Below are positions 24,942 to 34,079 of a stretch of DNA of 64,000 nucleotides, piece after piece. Every line of letters begins with the position of its first letter. The stretch's first letter is position 1. The stretch covers positions 1,488,001 through 1,552,000 of the forward strand of contig JAHNUO010000013.1 of assembly GCA_019787685.1 (NCBI GenBank), read 5' to 3'. Source of the DNA: Chiua virens. Taxonomy: Eukaryota; Basidiomycota; Agaricomycetes; Boletales; Boletaceae. The position numbers and the translations under genes are program-made. The notes under the pieces are model-generated. The model had not been told where the DNA came from. It ran no database searches and saw only the letters and a program-made list of their open reading frames with translations.

Positions 24942-25230
24942 GTGGTTTCAGAAGGGTCGGATTCGGACGTCTTTGCTCTCCTACTGCTTTTCCTTCATTT
25001 TGCCGCGCACCTCGCCTACACCCGTCCCAGACTTGTGCCTTATCCGGTTTCACAAACCTTATATTTTTTTCGGATCCGGTTACGATACCTTCTGACTTTT
25101 AGTCCCCGTTCACCCTGCTCGCACCCCTGTACCGTTACTAACCCTTCCGCCGTGTCTCACGATACATCCGCCCTTAGCTACGAAGGTCACGAGCGCATCA
25201 GACAATCAACTGACACCATTTCCGTCCATC

Positions 25231-27279
25231 ATGATCGCGGCTAGCATAATCCGGATGCCGTATCGAAGCACCCTGGACGCACCAACCTTCAGCGGAAAAG
25301 CTTCCCATCTCCAACCATATCTAGACGATGTCGACTTTCTTTGCACATGCGTCGGACTGCCCCAATCGAAGAAAGTACGGTATGCATTGCATTACGTCGA
25401 TCCCAGTATACGCGACCTTTGGGAGACCCTACCTGAAGCGGTTGCCGATCCACCGGATTGGCAGGCGTTCGTTATAGCCGTCAAGACACTCTACCCGGAA
25501 CTCAATAACCGGTACCGTTTCGAGGATCTCCAAAATCTTGTCAATCACTATCGATCCAAGTCAATGCGCTCCCTTGACGAGCTGGGGAAGTATATTCGGG
25601 AATTTACAAAAGTAGCATCATTCCTTCTCACCCAACAACGAATAGCAACTCTTGATCGAGACTTTCTTTTTCTTAGTGGTTTCCCAGTCGATTTACAGTA
25701 CGAGATTCGTCGACGGTTAGCGATCCTGCGACCGGATATCCACCCGGATGCCTTGTATGCGCTCGATGACGTTCGTGACGCAGCCGAGTTTCTTTTATCA
25801 GGATCACATTCTTATTTTACACCTACACCTTCGCTTTGCCTTCGATCACCTTCACTTTCGCTACCTGACACTTACAATCCGCTTCCGTATAACCGACCCA
25901 TCTCTTCATCCGTTTTTATTTCACCATCAATCCAAGGACCGCCTACTAACTCGTATAGTGTTGCGGTTATCGCACCGGTTACGGACATCAACCCGTGTGT
26001 TGCTCTGTCATTGCGACCGTCGGTTACGGAACGACCGACGGATTTTATTATCGATTCGACCGTGTTAACTGAACCGGTCTCACTACTCTCAACCCCGATT
26101 GCACCTCGTGCAACCGTCATCACGACACCTCTCAGCATCACGGACGCACGGTCAGCCTGTCCTTGCGACCTACTTGACATCGAACCGGACACTCTGTCAT
26201 ATTCGGTAACAACTCGGCTGGTAATACACAACACAGCACCACGTCCAATTGAAACCGGTCGTGATTCGGACGATCCAAATGACGGATCGGTAGAACCTAT
26301 AATCACCCCCGCCATTTCCCAGCTACGAAATACCCCCGTTGTCGTGTCCGCACTCGGTCTCGCATCCGATCCGGCCTCTCGTCCCATTCCCCCGAAATCA
26401 CTCTCAAATGCTCCCTATCGACCCATCCCCCATTTGCGCCGATCATTTTCCCTTTTCCTACTACAGCTGCTCCATCCGCGGACCGCTATTGTACCGAGTC
26501 AGGCGTTACCGGCCGGTAATATCGTTTCGATCCGCAGCATACACAAGCCCCCTCGGCTGTACCCTGACCGTTTCAGGCATTCATTTTTATCTATTTTTGT
26601 TTCATACCCGCGCAAGACTAACATTTTAGGACGAACGAGTGTCAGCCGGTTTGTAAAGGATCGTCATGATCCGCCGGCTGAGACAGTCCCAACCGGTCGT
26701 ATCCGGATCGCTGCTGTTTGCATACTCCCAAGGCCCACGAAACATCTGAACGTTCGTGCGGGCACCTTTCAACTACTCATTCTACCTACACACGAGTCCT
26801 TACCCCATTTTAATCCGCCTCCTTCTTGCATTCGTTCATCTGCGTTCCTGTCGTTTACTATTCAAGTTCCCCTCGTTCACATCCGGTCTTCCGTTACAGC
26901 CGCTTTGCCTTCGTCCTCACCATCCGCCTGGGTAGCCGGTTTCACCGCGGAGCCTTCAAAACTTAATCCGCCTATTCCCCATCTGTCACTGCTTAATCCG
27001 CGAGTACATATAACGCAGCCCTTGCGTACTTTCGATGCCCGGGAGGTCATCATTTCAAGTTCCCCTCGGTGTGAGCTTGGTTGGTACCTAATGCCAAGCT
27101 CAGTTTTTCACGTTTTTAGTCGCATAACACGCACTTTCGATGCCATCCGCTCGTATACGGATCCATTTCTGCGCATTACTAACCGGTTCATTGATTTTAT
27201 AGTTCAACCTGATGATCCGCCGTTGTTAGTCGACGTCGCGACTACTTGGCAATGGTCCAAGCATCGTCTCAAAGCATAA
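25231..27279 (+). CDS. Gag-like structural protein of the LTR element
   Basis: This is a 682-residue open frame from the ATG at 25231. Residues of about 10-190 match the gag-like domain common in agaric Ty3/gypsy elements: TFSGKASHLQPYLDDVDFLC, KKVRYALHYVDPSIRDLWE, FEDLQNLVNHYRSKSMRSL and AILRPDIHPDALYALDDVRD. Such proteins package element RNA. The remaining 490 residues are rich in Pro, Ser, Arg and Ile, without a CCHC zinc knuckle, DTG protease motif or polymerase motif. The tail keeps an open frame although it looks unlike coding sequence of known families, so it may be a remnant of a longer region under weak constraint. It ends with TAA at 27277-27279. A 1.3-kb gene on the other strand follows, where pol would be expected. 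Confidence 0.75.
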   Translation: MIAASIIRMPYRSTLDAPTFSGKASHLQPYLDDVDFLCTCVGLPQSKKVRYALHYVDPSIRDLWETLPEAVADPPDWQAFVIAVKTLYPELNNRYRFEDLQNLVNHYRSKSMRSLDELGKYIREFTKVASFLLTQQRIATLDRDFLFLSGFPVDLQYEIRRRLAILRPDIHPDALYALDDVRDAAEFLLSGSHSYFTPTPSLCLRSPSLSLPDTYNPLPYNRPISSSVFISPSIQGPPTNSYSVAVIAPVTDINPCVALSLRPSVTERPTDFIIDSTVLTEPVSLLSTPIAPRATVITTPLSITDARSACPCDLLDIEPDTLSYSVTTRLVIHNTAPRPIETGRDSDDPNDGSVEPIITPAISQLRNTPVVVSALGLASDPASRPIPPKSLSNAPYRPIPHLRRSFSLFLLQLLHPRTAIVPSQALPAGNIVSIRSIHKPPRLYPDRFRHSFLSIFVSYPRKTNILGRTSVSRFVKDRHDPPAETVPTGRIRIAAVCILPRPTKHLNVRAGTFQLLILPTHESLPHFNPPPSCIRSSAFLSFTIQVPLVHIRSSVTAALPSSSPSAWVAGFTAEPSKLNPPIPHLSLLNPRVHITQPLRTFDAREVIISSSPRCELGWYLMPSSVFHVFSRITRTFDAIRSYTDPFLRITNRFIDFIVQPDDPPLLVDVATTWQWSKHRLKA

Positions 27280-27806
27280 AACATAAAGTCAGCCATATGA
27301 TACGTATCCGTCTCTACCCTGGGATTCGACCGGCGCTCTCTATCTCACCCTGGGATTCGATCCGGTGCCTCTAAAACAACGAAAACCGCCGATAAACACA
27401 CAGACAATTTATACGATACACTCTTTCCTTCGATACAACAAGACAGAAAAATAAAACAACGAAACCATTCGTATACTGCCAGTTCCTTTGTCTTCGATCA
27501 TAACCGTTGTTATTTAGATATTCACTTTCGCTACTACTTCCTTTCTCTCATCTGAAACCGAATACTGTCATACGCAATCCGGCTGCTCGGCGAAGCGATT
27601 AGTGCAGGTATAGACTCGAAAGATGACCGAAGAAGACAAGCCAGATGGACAACCGCACCCCATATTAATTATTCTCGTTTCTTTTCACTCACATTTCGTT
27701 TTATTAATCACTTTCCATGCGTTGCTTAATTAGGGATCGCGACCGGATTGGACAGAGGACATGGATCGATTGCTATACTACGACACAGCGGGAAAGACGA
27801 CTCTAT

Positions 27807-29093
27807 CTACAGAAGCCGTAGTACGGCCTTCACCTTCTCCAACTCAGCCTCCTTCGACACAATTGCCGTCCCTTTATCTGCCAACTGCATCTCGAGTGTC
27901 TTGTACTCGGTTTTGGAGGCGAGCAGCTCTGCCTCCATAGCGAGCACGGCCCGTTTGGCCGCGTCGACCTGAGAGCGCGTAGGTCCGTCTTGACCCGACG
28001 TCTTCTGCTTCTTCTTGAGGCCCGTATCCTCTTCCTCCTTGTTGTCCACGATGGATGCCTTAGCCTTAGGACGCGGCTTCGGCCTTGCCTTGCGCGTATC
28101 CAGAACCGGATTGGACGGTTCCACGAACAGTCGGTGCGGTGGTACGAATACCACCGGTTTTTGCGAAGCTAAACCGTGTATTAATACACACGGATTGATG
28201 AGCAACGTGTTATTGCTCACCTGGGACCCTTGTCGCTTCTACCTTCCCATCCGTCTTCGCCCTCTTGCCGCCACGTCCGCTTGAATACGTGCAGCTCTGG
28301 CGGTCCTTTCCGCAGCGTCTGCATACACGACTAGGAACCCCAAAGCAGGGGTACCCTGCACCCTCGCACCGCTCGCACGGCACCTCGTGGTCGATGTCGC
28401 CTTCCTCCCGCAGCGAATCGGTATGGGTCGGCGGCGTGCTCTTGGCCGTGCTGCTTTCGACGATGATCGGCTCGTCCTTGCCCTCCGACTCGTTCTCCAT
28501 CACGATAGGACGCTGTGTGTATAACCTCGTTAGCATCGCGCGTACCGGATATGTATCCGGACACGCACCTTCCGTTTCTCTCTCCCCTCTGGCGCTTTCC
28601 CCTTCTCCTCACGCCTCCTTCGCGTCTTCTTGTCCCCTGCGTCCTCTCATTCCTCACTCTCGTGCACTGCTGCCGTTGCCTTCGCCGCGTCATCAGCCGC
28701 CTTTCGTAGCTTCTTGGCCGCGTCCCACCGTTCCATCGCCTTCTGCGACTCTTGAATCGCGAGGGTGACTGCATTGTCAACCCGAGCCTCGACGCCGGCG
28801 TCCCGAGCCTGTCGAAGGCAATTGCTGAGATGTTTCTGTAAAAACGAATAGTTCACGGTTAGTACACGACGAGATGCGATCGGTTAACTACGTACCAGGA
28901 TCTCATCCCATTCCTCTCGCCACATCGTTTGCTCCTCGGCCAGGTCCTCCCTATCGTCCGGGATCGTCTTCGCGAAGTCCCTGGTGCGTCCGTTCGCATG
29001 CTTCAGCTCCGTCTCGGCGAAGACGCGTGGTTCGTACGGATCGACTGCTTTCTGCGTGTCCACGTATTTGAGGATCGACTCGGCATACGACAT
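27807..29093 (-). pseudogene. Antisense Zn2Cys6/coiled-coil gene carried in the LTR element
   Basis: This is a four-exon gene on the strand opposite to gag: 29093-28896, 28835-28569, 28512-28221 and 28168-27807, all joins GT-AG and phase-consistent, about 372 residues. It starts MSYAESILKYVDTQKAVD. Exon 2 is helical and Ala-rich (KAADDAAKATAAVHESEE). Exon 3 carries CERCEGAGYPC and CRRCGKDRQSC, that is C-x2-C-x6-C-x7-C-x2-C-x6-C, which fits the spacing of fungal Zn(II)2Cys6 DNA-binding clusters. Exon 4 has basic stretches (RKARPKPRPKAKAS) and a C-terminal heptad-like helix (KTLEMQLADKGTAIVSKEAE). One in-frame TGA at 28647-28649 interrupts exon 2; an original CGA would explain it. The function is unknown; a DNA- or RNA-binding regulator of the element is inferred. 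Confidence 0.7.
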
Positions 29094-29246
29094 AGTGGAA
29101 GTGTAAAAGATAAAGAGAATGGAAGAGAAGTGTGGACGCGATGCATTCAAGTAATGTCCGGTGGCGCATTGTTCAGTTTTCAAACCCAGCTCGCGCGTAC
29201 ATCACGTGACCGACTGAGGACAGTCGGCATCCAAGTTCCCCTCGGG

Positions 29247-29953
29247 TGTAGGAGTTAGATACTCCCTACGGTTGTAGGATACATTTTCCTCGCTCTTCAT
29301 CATGTCATATCATCTCCTGTCTCATCCACCATCGACTTCGTGCCAGCCCGGTTTCATTCCTAGCATTTACAGATCATCCGAGTCCAATCCGAGTCCAATC
29401 CAAGTCAACGCGATCCAATCCGGTGCTTTCGTACGTATTCCGCTTCATCCGATTTGACTTGTTCTACTCAATTTGGCCTTATTAAGGTCATTACTATCCT
29501 AACACCTTCCCTTTCTTTGTCATCTACAAGGTTTGACACCCCTTCTTTCCATACTCACCCTACGTCAATCCTGTACACTTACTTAGGGTCGGATTACCTT
29601 TAACAGTCCTGGGTTATGCCCAGGACTATAAAACCCTGTTTCTAACACAAAAATATTGTCTTTCTGCGTTCAGGAGATCTCCTGTTTACTCTCCCGTGCG
29701 TGAGTGAGCTGGGTAGTTTCTCTTTTACCTCGTCCTATTGTTCCTCGACGTCTCATCTACTCGAATCAATACTCTCATCGCTTCGCCTCCACCCGGATAC
29801 TTTTATATCGACCGCTTTTCATTCCGGATTGTCCAGCAGCTTCTAGGACTCTTAGACAAACCTGAATCCATCATCCCTTCAAACATAACCCCCCTTGGGA
29901 CGAACCTATCACCCCACCTTTCTTCTCATTCAACCTTATATTACTTTTCTACA
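29247..29953 (+). repeat. 3' long terminal repeat (707 bp)
   Basis: Same length and ends as the 5' LTR. Differences seen include CCCGTC/CCTGTC, CTGCC/CCACC, CAGTT/CGGTT, GCGTT/GCATT, CCGAG/CCAAG, CATCC/CGTCC, CAGAT/CGGAT, ACTGC/ACCGC and TCGCC/TCACC; all are transitions, most at CpG. No obvious polypurine tract precedes it. Confidence 0.95.
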
Positions 29954-30828
29954 GCGTTCGCGAATATTCTTCCTTACTCTGATAACCGTCAGTGGTACAG
30001 TAATTGTAGAGATTCAAACACGTACCCAGCATCGTCCCAGTCATATTTGATAGGACAGAGAAGACGCCCCGTAACGTCATGATCCAGGCCGCGGTCTGAC
30101 TTCAAGCTAGGCGAAATGGGAGGGATGATGGGGGCATAAAGCTCAACAAGCCAATTCACAACTTCTTTTTTGAGGCTAGAGGCGTCATCGCCCCGAGCCC
30201 CATCACCACCTTTTTGCACCTGAAACATGTTAGAATAGTGACTGTACAAGAAGTGGATGTCCTTCTTACCTCTTTGAATATACACTCAAGTTCAGCAGCC
30301 TCACAAGTCGTCAATTTAGTCTTGATCCACAGGAAAAATTCAAGAAATTCTTGAAACCCTCGGTGGAGGCAGTTGTGGCTATGGATATCAGTTAATGCTA
30401 TAGAAAGTGTGACAACTCGGGAATGACACTCACCCAGGAGAATGTGGAAATGGGTTATCCTTGCTGTCCAGATCTTGATCTGCAATCTCTGCTCGTCAAT
30501 CGTATTCACGGACGAGGTCAATTGGGTTTTCAAACAAAGAGACGACTCTCCTAAATGCGTGCCCTTTGTTAACAGTACTGGCAGAGTTTCTGCAAGTGGA
30601 AACGTTCGGGTCGATCAACTCAATCAAGCAGTAGGAAGGCATGAGGACTTACGATCATTTTGATTCCTTGCACGATTGAAGCTGCTCGACCTCATCCTCT
30701 AACTCCCTGATTCGACATTTTGTTCTGGACAGAAGTTGCTTGTTCTCGTGACTGCCACTGGAAAATAGGGCGCCGCCTTGAGCTTCAGTGGTCGGGGTGC
30801 GCAGAGCGGGAAGTTCCTGGGTGGACAT
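29954..30828 (-). pseudogene. DUF6698-like gene, 5' part (split by LTR element)
   Basis: This is the upstream half of the gene whose end is at 23462-24214. The first ATG is at 30828 (MSTQELPALRTPTTEAQGG), followed by a coiled-coil segment (RIRELEDEVEQLQSCKESK). An in-frame TGA follows, which may be a CGA mutation or may lie before an unrecognised splice site. Downstream are QLQHKGADGARGDD-like sequence, here VQKGGDGARGDDASSLKKEV near 30230, then WLVELYAPIIPPISPSLKS and the conserved TGRLLCPIKYDWDDAG near 30050. After an intron of about 30 codons the frame continues VRKNIRER up to the LTR edge. Positions 29954-29957 (GCGT) are the right copy of the target duplication. Related agaric proteins have no known function. 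Confidence 0.7.
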
Positions 30829-31119
30829 AGAGTGTGTCACAAGTAGTCGGCAAAGTGAAGAGAGGGTAAGTCTGGCTTGCTGTCAGAAAACCATGACAAT
30901 TCTTATAAGGTCTGCTAGCGTGATTAGTACTCACTATGGGCAAGGCCCCGCTTCTAAGAACCTCGGCCTATAGCATGGCAGTAATGTCATCATACAAGTT
31001 GGTATGATGAGTGGTGAGTGTTATTCAACTCCTAAGGACACAGCTATCAAACAAAGTTCAGGGTCTTTTGAAGGGTTGCAGATTACCTGTGCACTTATCA
31101 CTCTCTCCACAAAGAAAAG
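30829..31119. other. Upstream flank of the split gene
   Basis: No gene was recognised. The end next to 30828 should contain the former promoter of the DUF6698-like gene. Confidence 0.35.
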
Positions 31120-31440
31120 AGAGCTTGAGTAAGGCTTAAGCCCAGTCGTATGCCTCCTTGCAAGTGAGAAGTTCTGCCCCATTTGGGTTGATCTTCCCTG
31201 AAAGGCGGGCTCAAGCCTGAGCCGTATGCCTTCAGATAAGTGAGAATGCCTCACTGAGACCCATTCCAATGGATTAATATTCCTCTAAAGGGTGGGCTTG
31301 AGCCCAAGTCGACTGTCGTATTCCTTCGGATAATTTGAAGCAGATAAGCGAGAACACCTCCCGTTCGGATAAGTGAATTGATCTCCCCCGAGTCAACCAT
31401 CATATTCCTTTGGATAACTTGGATGGCAAGGTCTAAGTAG
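31120..31440. repeat. Degenerate minisatellite
   Basis: Three to four imperfect units of about 50-80 bp share the landmarks GGGCTTGAGCCCA, GTCGTATTCCTTCGGATAA and GTGAGAA.GCCTC. Units are recognisable at about 31120-31190, 31203-31258 and 31290-31360, with partial ones up to 31440. The GGCTTGAGCC core is itself palindromic. Confidence 0.55.
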
Positions 31441-32897
31441 CGTACTACTGACATGGGCAAAGCCGCAAGGGTTCAGAAATTCAGATGTAGGGACTTACAC
31501 TCGCAGTCTAACAAAGGGACATCTGATCCAAGTCTGCACTCCACACTCCGAGTCACCTGGGCCATGATGGTGCAATCAACGTAAATGGATACATGAGCAA
31601 GCATGCCAAGTGTGTGTGAAGAGGTGGGAAGTCCGGGTGTAGACTCAGAGTCTCATACTACAACGTGAAAAAAGTCGAGTGCCCGAGTGCTACACACATA
31701 AACATTATGTAAAAGTGAGAACCGGAGCACAGGCGGCCCGGATTGAGAAATGGTATCATCGGTGTACATACCATTCTGTACCAAGTATTATATTATCTTG
31801 GAATTGGCCCATCCACCTTGCGCTTACTACCACAAGCTAAAATTTGGAGCTTGCTCATCTTTCTTTTGATCTTAGCTTGAATTCTATAGGTCCATTTTTT
31901 CGTTACGCGGGTTCATCTAGGTTGTTCACGTGGTGAGTCATTCACTGGCACTGTAACTTCCAACGGTGGGTGTTTCGAAGTTGTCCGAGTTGTCCCTCTC
32001 GGGCCAGCATCATGATAACGTGCCAGGTGGTTGTTCAGATTTAATTTTAAATGTCATCGAGGATCCGGTTCGGTCAAGCGAATTCCATTTCATTCAGTCC
32101 CTTTGATATATTCTTAGGTGGAGACTGTCCGAGCCTGCCCGCCTGTGAGTGAGACCCACTTCAAGTTGCCAGTGGACGTGTGCACTGGCACGTGCACGCC
32201 AGCCCCCTGCTGTCCCACATGGTACCAAGGCTGCCAGTGCGTGCGCTCATCTCACGCCCACCTGCGTCGCTCACTGCTCTTGTCCAGTCGCTTTTTCCGC
32301 TCTATCCACACGGACATAGCCGATTATCTATCTCCATGGAGTCAACTTTGCTCACTTATATGGATGTAGACTCATGCACTCGCCTCCTCACTTTACCCTG
32401 CACATGAACATTCTCGTGTGAACAACCCTCGAGCAACAAACTTGAAGCGCTGTTGGGTTCCGGTCCCGATGGTCTCCTAATTGCTCACACTGTGAGTTGT
32501 TTCGTTTCTCCACCTGATCACGGCCGCTGTTGTGTCACCATGTCATAGCTACGTCTCGGTGGCATTCATTATGAATCAATTCCTGACAGGCTGTGACATT
32601 GAAATGATAACAAATATCATTGCTCCTAGTCACTGGTGGCTATTGTATGGGCAAGTTGAAGGGAGTTTGCTAGACTAAAGCCTCTTCGAAGGTGAGATCA
32701 TCCGTTCCTCCAGTCACAGTGTTGAGAAACTGTTGCCCATGCGAGACATGATTAAGAATTTGATTCCAATTCCAATTTCAGATGTGACTGTGTGGGAGCT
32801 GTGGCATTTAAGCTCCGTTCCAAAGAATGACTACGCAAGTCAAGTTCCTCCCACTGGCCCGCAGTCGAGTCGTTTGTATAATTTGAATACATTCATC
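31441..32897. other. Decayed island sequence, no gene recognised
   Basis: About 1.45 kb without a convincing open frame on either strand. Composition is intermediate. The last part precedes the small gene at 32898 and may contain its promoter. Confidence 0.35.
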
Positions 32898-33611
32898 ATG
32901 AACGACACTCCAATCCTTTCCCCTTCTTCAAACACAGATTCAACAGAACCGAGTCCACCTATGCCTTTCTCACTTGACGCCTCGCTCTTTCATACCCCTA
33001 ATAAGCGCCCAATGAATCATCAGGGGGAAACACATCCCTCCCCATCTTCATCATCCCCAGAATCTCCCAGAAGACCAGTTTCTGTCTATCGAAAGCGCAC
33101 TATGGATGCTCACAGATTGATGAAGAAGATGCTCACCCCTTCCCAACATCGAGTAGGCCGACCTCTCAAGTTGCGATTTGCGATGAGGTCCTTGGATAGG
33201 ACATCTCACTCTTCACTATCGCTGGATGATACGATCAATGTTAGTTTTAGTGTTCAAAATCACTGATGTGTTCTAATTTAAACTTAGGGGGAGGATGCAT
33301 TCAGAGAAGGGTTGAGACAGTTGCCTCAGCATCTTGTGAGGCAGTTTTATATTGCCAAGCTTGCTTCCAGGGACTATATCCTGGCCCACATTGCAAGCAA
33401 CCTTCACGAGATTGATGCTCTGGAGAAGACTCGAACGGTCCTCTTGGAAGTCAAGAAGCATGATCAAGCCATGCTGGCCACCGCTGACCAGGAGTTAACA
33501 GCCCTGAAAGAAGTGGCTGAAACCCAATGTAGCGATATCGAGCAAGACATCGCTTTTCGTCACGCTGTCTATGCTGATGAGTTGGTGGCTTTGATGGTCT
33601 CGAACACGTAG
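32898..33611 (+). CDS. Small unidentified protein in the transposon island
   Basis: A two-exon gene of about 220 residues. It starts at the ATG at 32898 (MNDTPILSPSSNTDSTEPSP) with a Ser/Pro/Thr-rich N-terminus, then basic segments (VSVYRKRTMDAHRLMKKML). A 48-bp intron (about 33240-33287) joins LSLDDTIN to GEDAFREGLRQLPQHLVRQF. The second half is a long helix likely to form a coiled coil (IDALEKTRTVLLEVKKHDQA, ATADQELTALKEVAE), ending ELVALMVSNT. I do not recognise the family. Its position between the split gene and the DUF6532-like gene suggests it belongs to transposon-associated cargo. The clean splice and open frame suggest it is not yet decayed. Confidence 0.55.
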
Positions 33612-34079
33612 CTGAGCCATATGTTGAACCTCTCTGACCTTGGATCGTCAAGTCAATCCGAACAAACGCCAGGATGTCAGGTTTCGGGAGCACAGGAACA
33701 TGATGGTAGCCATGACTGTACATCGCTTCTTGTCAAACCCAATGGTAAAATGTTAATTTTTGTTTGTATAGGATGATAGGTCAGAATCAATGCCAACATG
33801 TACAACTTCTGTTGTATTTCTGCCCTCTGCCTTCATGTTTGTGTTATTGTCCCGATTTGGACATGTCTGTAACCGTAGACCAAACAAATCATGTATGTTG
33901 TTTTGTTTGGCTTGTGTTTGGCCTCTTAGTAGATCAAGAGGTCTCCAAATTTCTTAGTTCTGGCAGAACCGTGACGCGTGACGTCCAGACAACTTACCAG
34001 TCTGCTAGTGAAGGCTTGGGCATATGTCAACGTATATGTCTCCCTTATTCGTTGGTAATACGTTTGACAGGTCCCAGCC
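33612..34079. other. Spacer without gene
   Basis: Nothing supported on either strand. Confidence 0.35.

Larger units (their letters stand above)
24215..29953 (+). mobile_element. LTR retrotransposon, apparently non-autonomous
   Basis: Two 707-bp direct repeats (24215-24921 and 29247-29953) begin TGTAGGAG and end TTCTACA, and they enclose 4.3 kb. They differ at about ten positions, all transitions, so the insertion is fairly recent. Flanks carry a 4-bp target duplication, GCAT on the left and GCGT on the right, which differ by one CpG transition. Inside are a gag-like gene on the plus strand (25231-27279) and a spliced gene on the minus strand (27807-29093). No protease, reverse transcriptase, RNase H or integrase motif is readable, so mobility would need enzymes from a partner element. 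The gag family suggests Ty3/gypsy affinity. The element sits in an exon of a DUF6698-like gene, in the opposite orientation. Confidence 0.92.

Noticed and set aside
25872..26387. 171-residue minus-strand open frame inside gag
   Set aside because: Lies fully antisense to the gag tail, has no domain, and is explained by the composition of that region.
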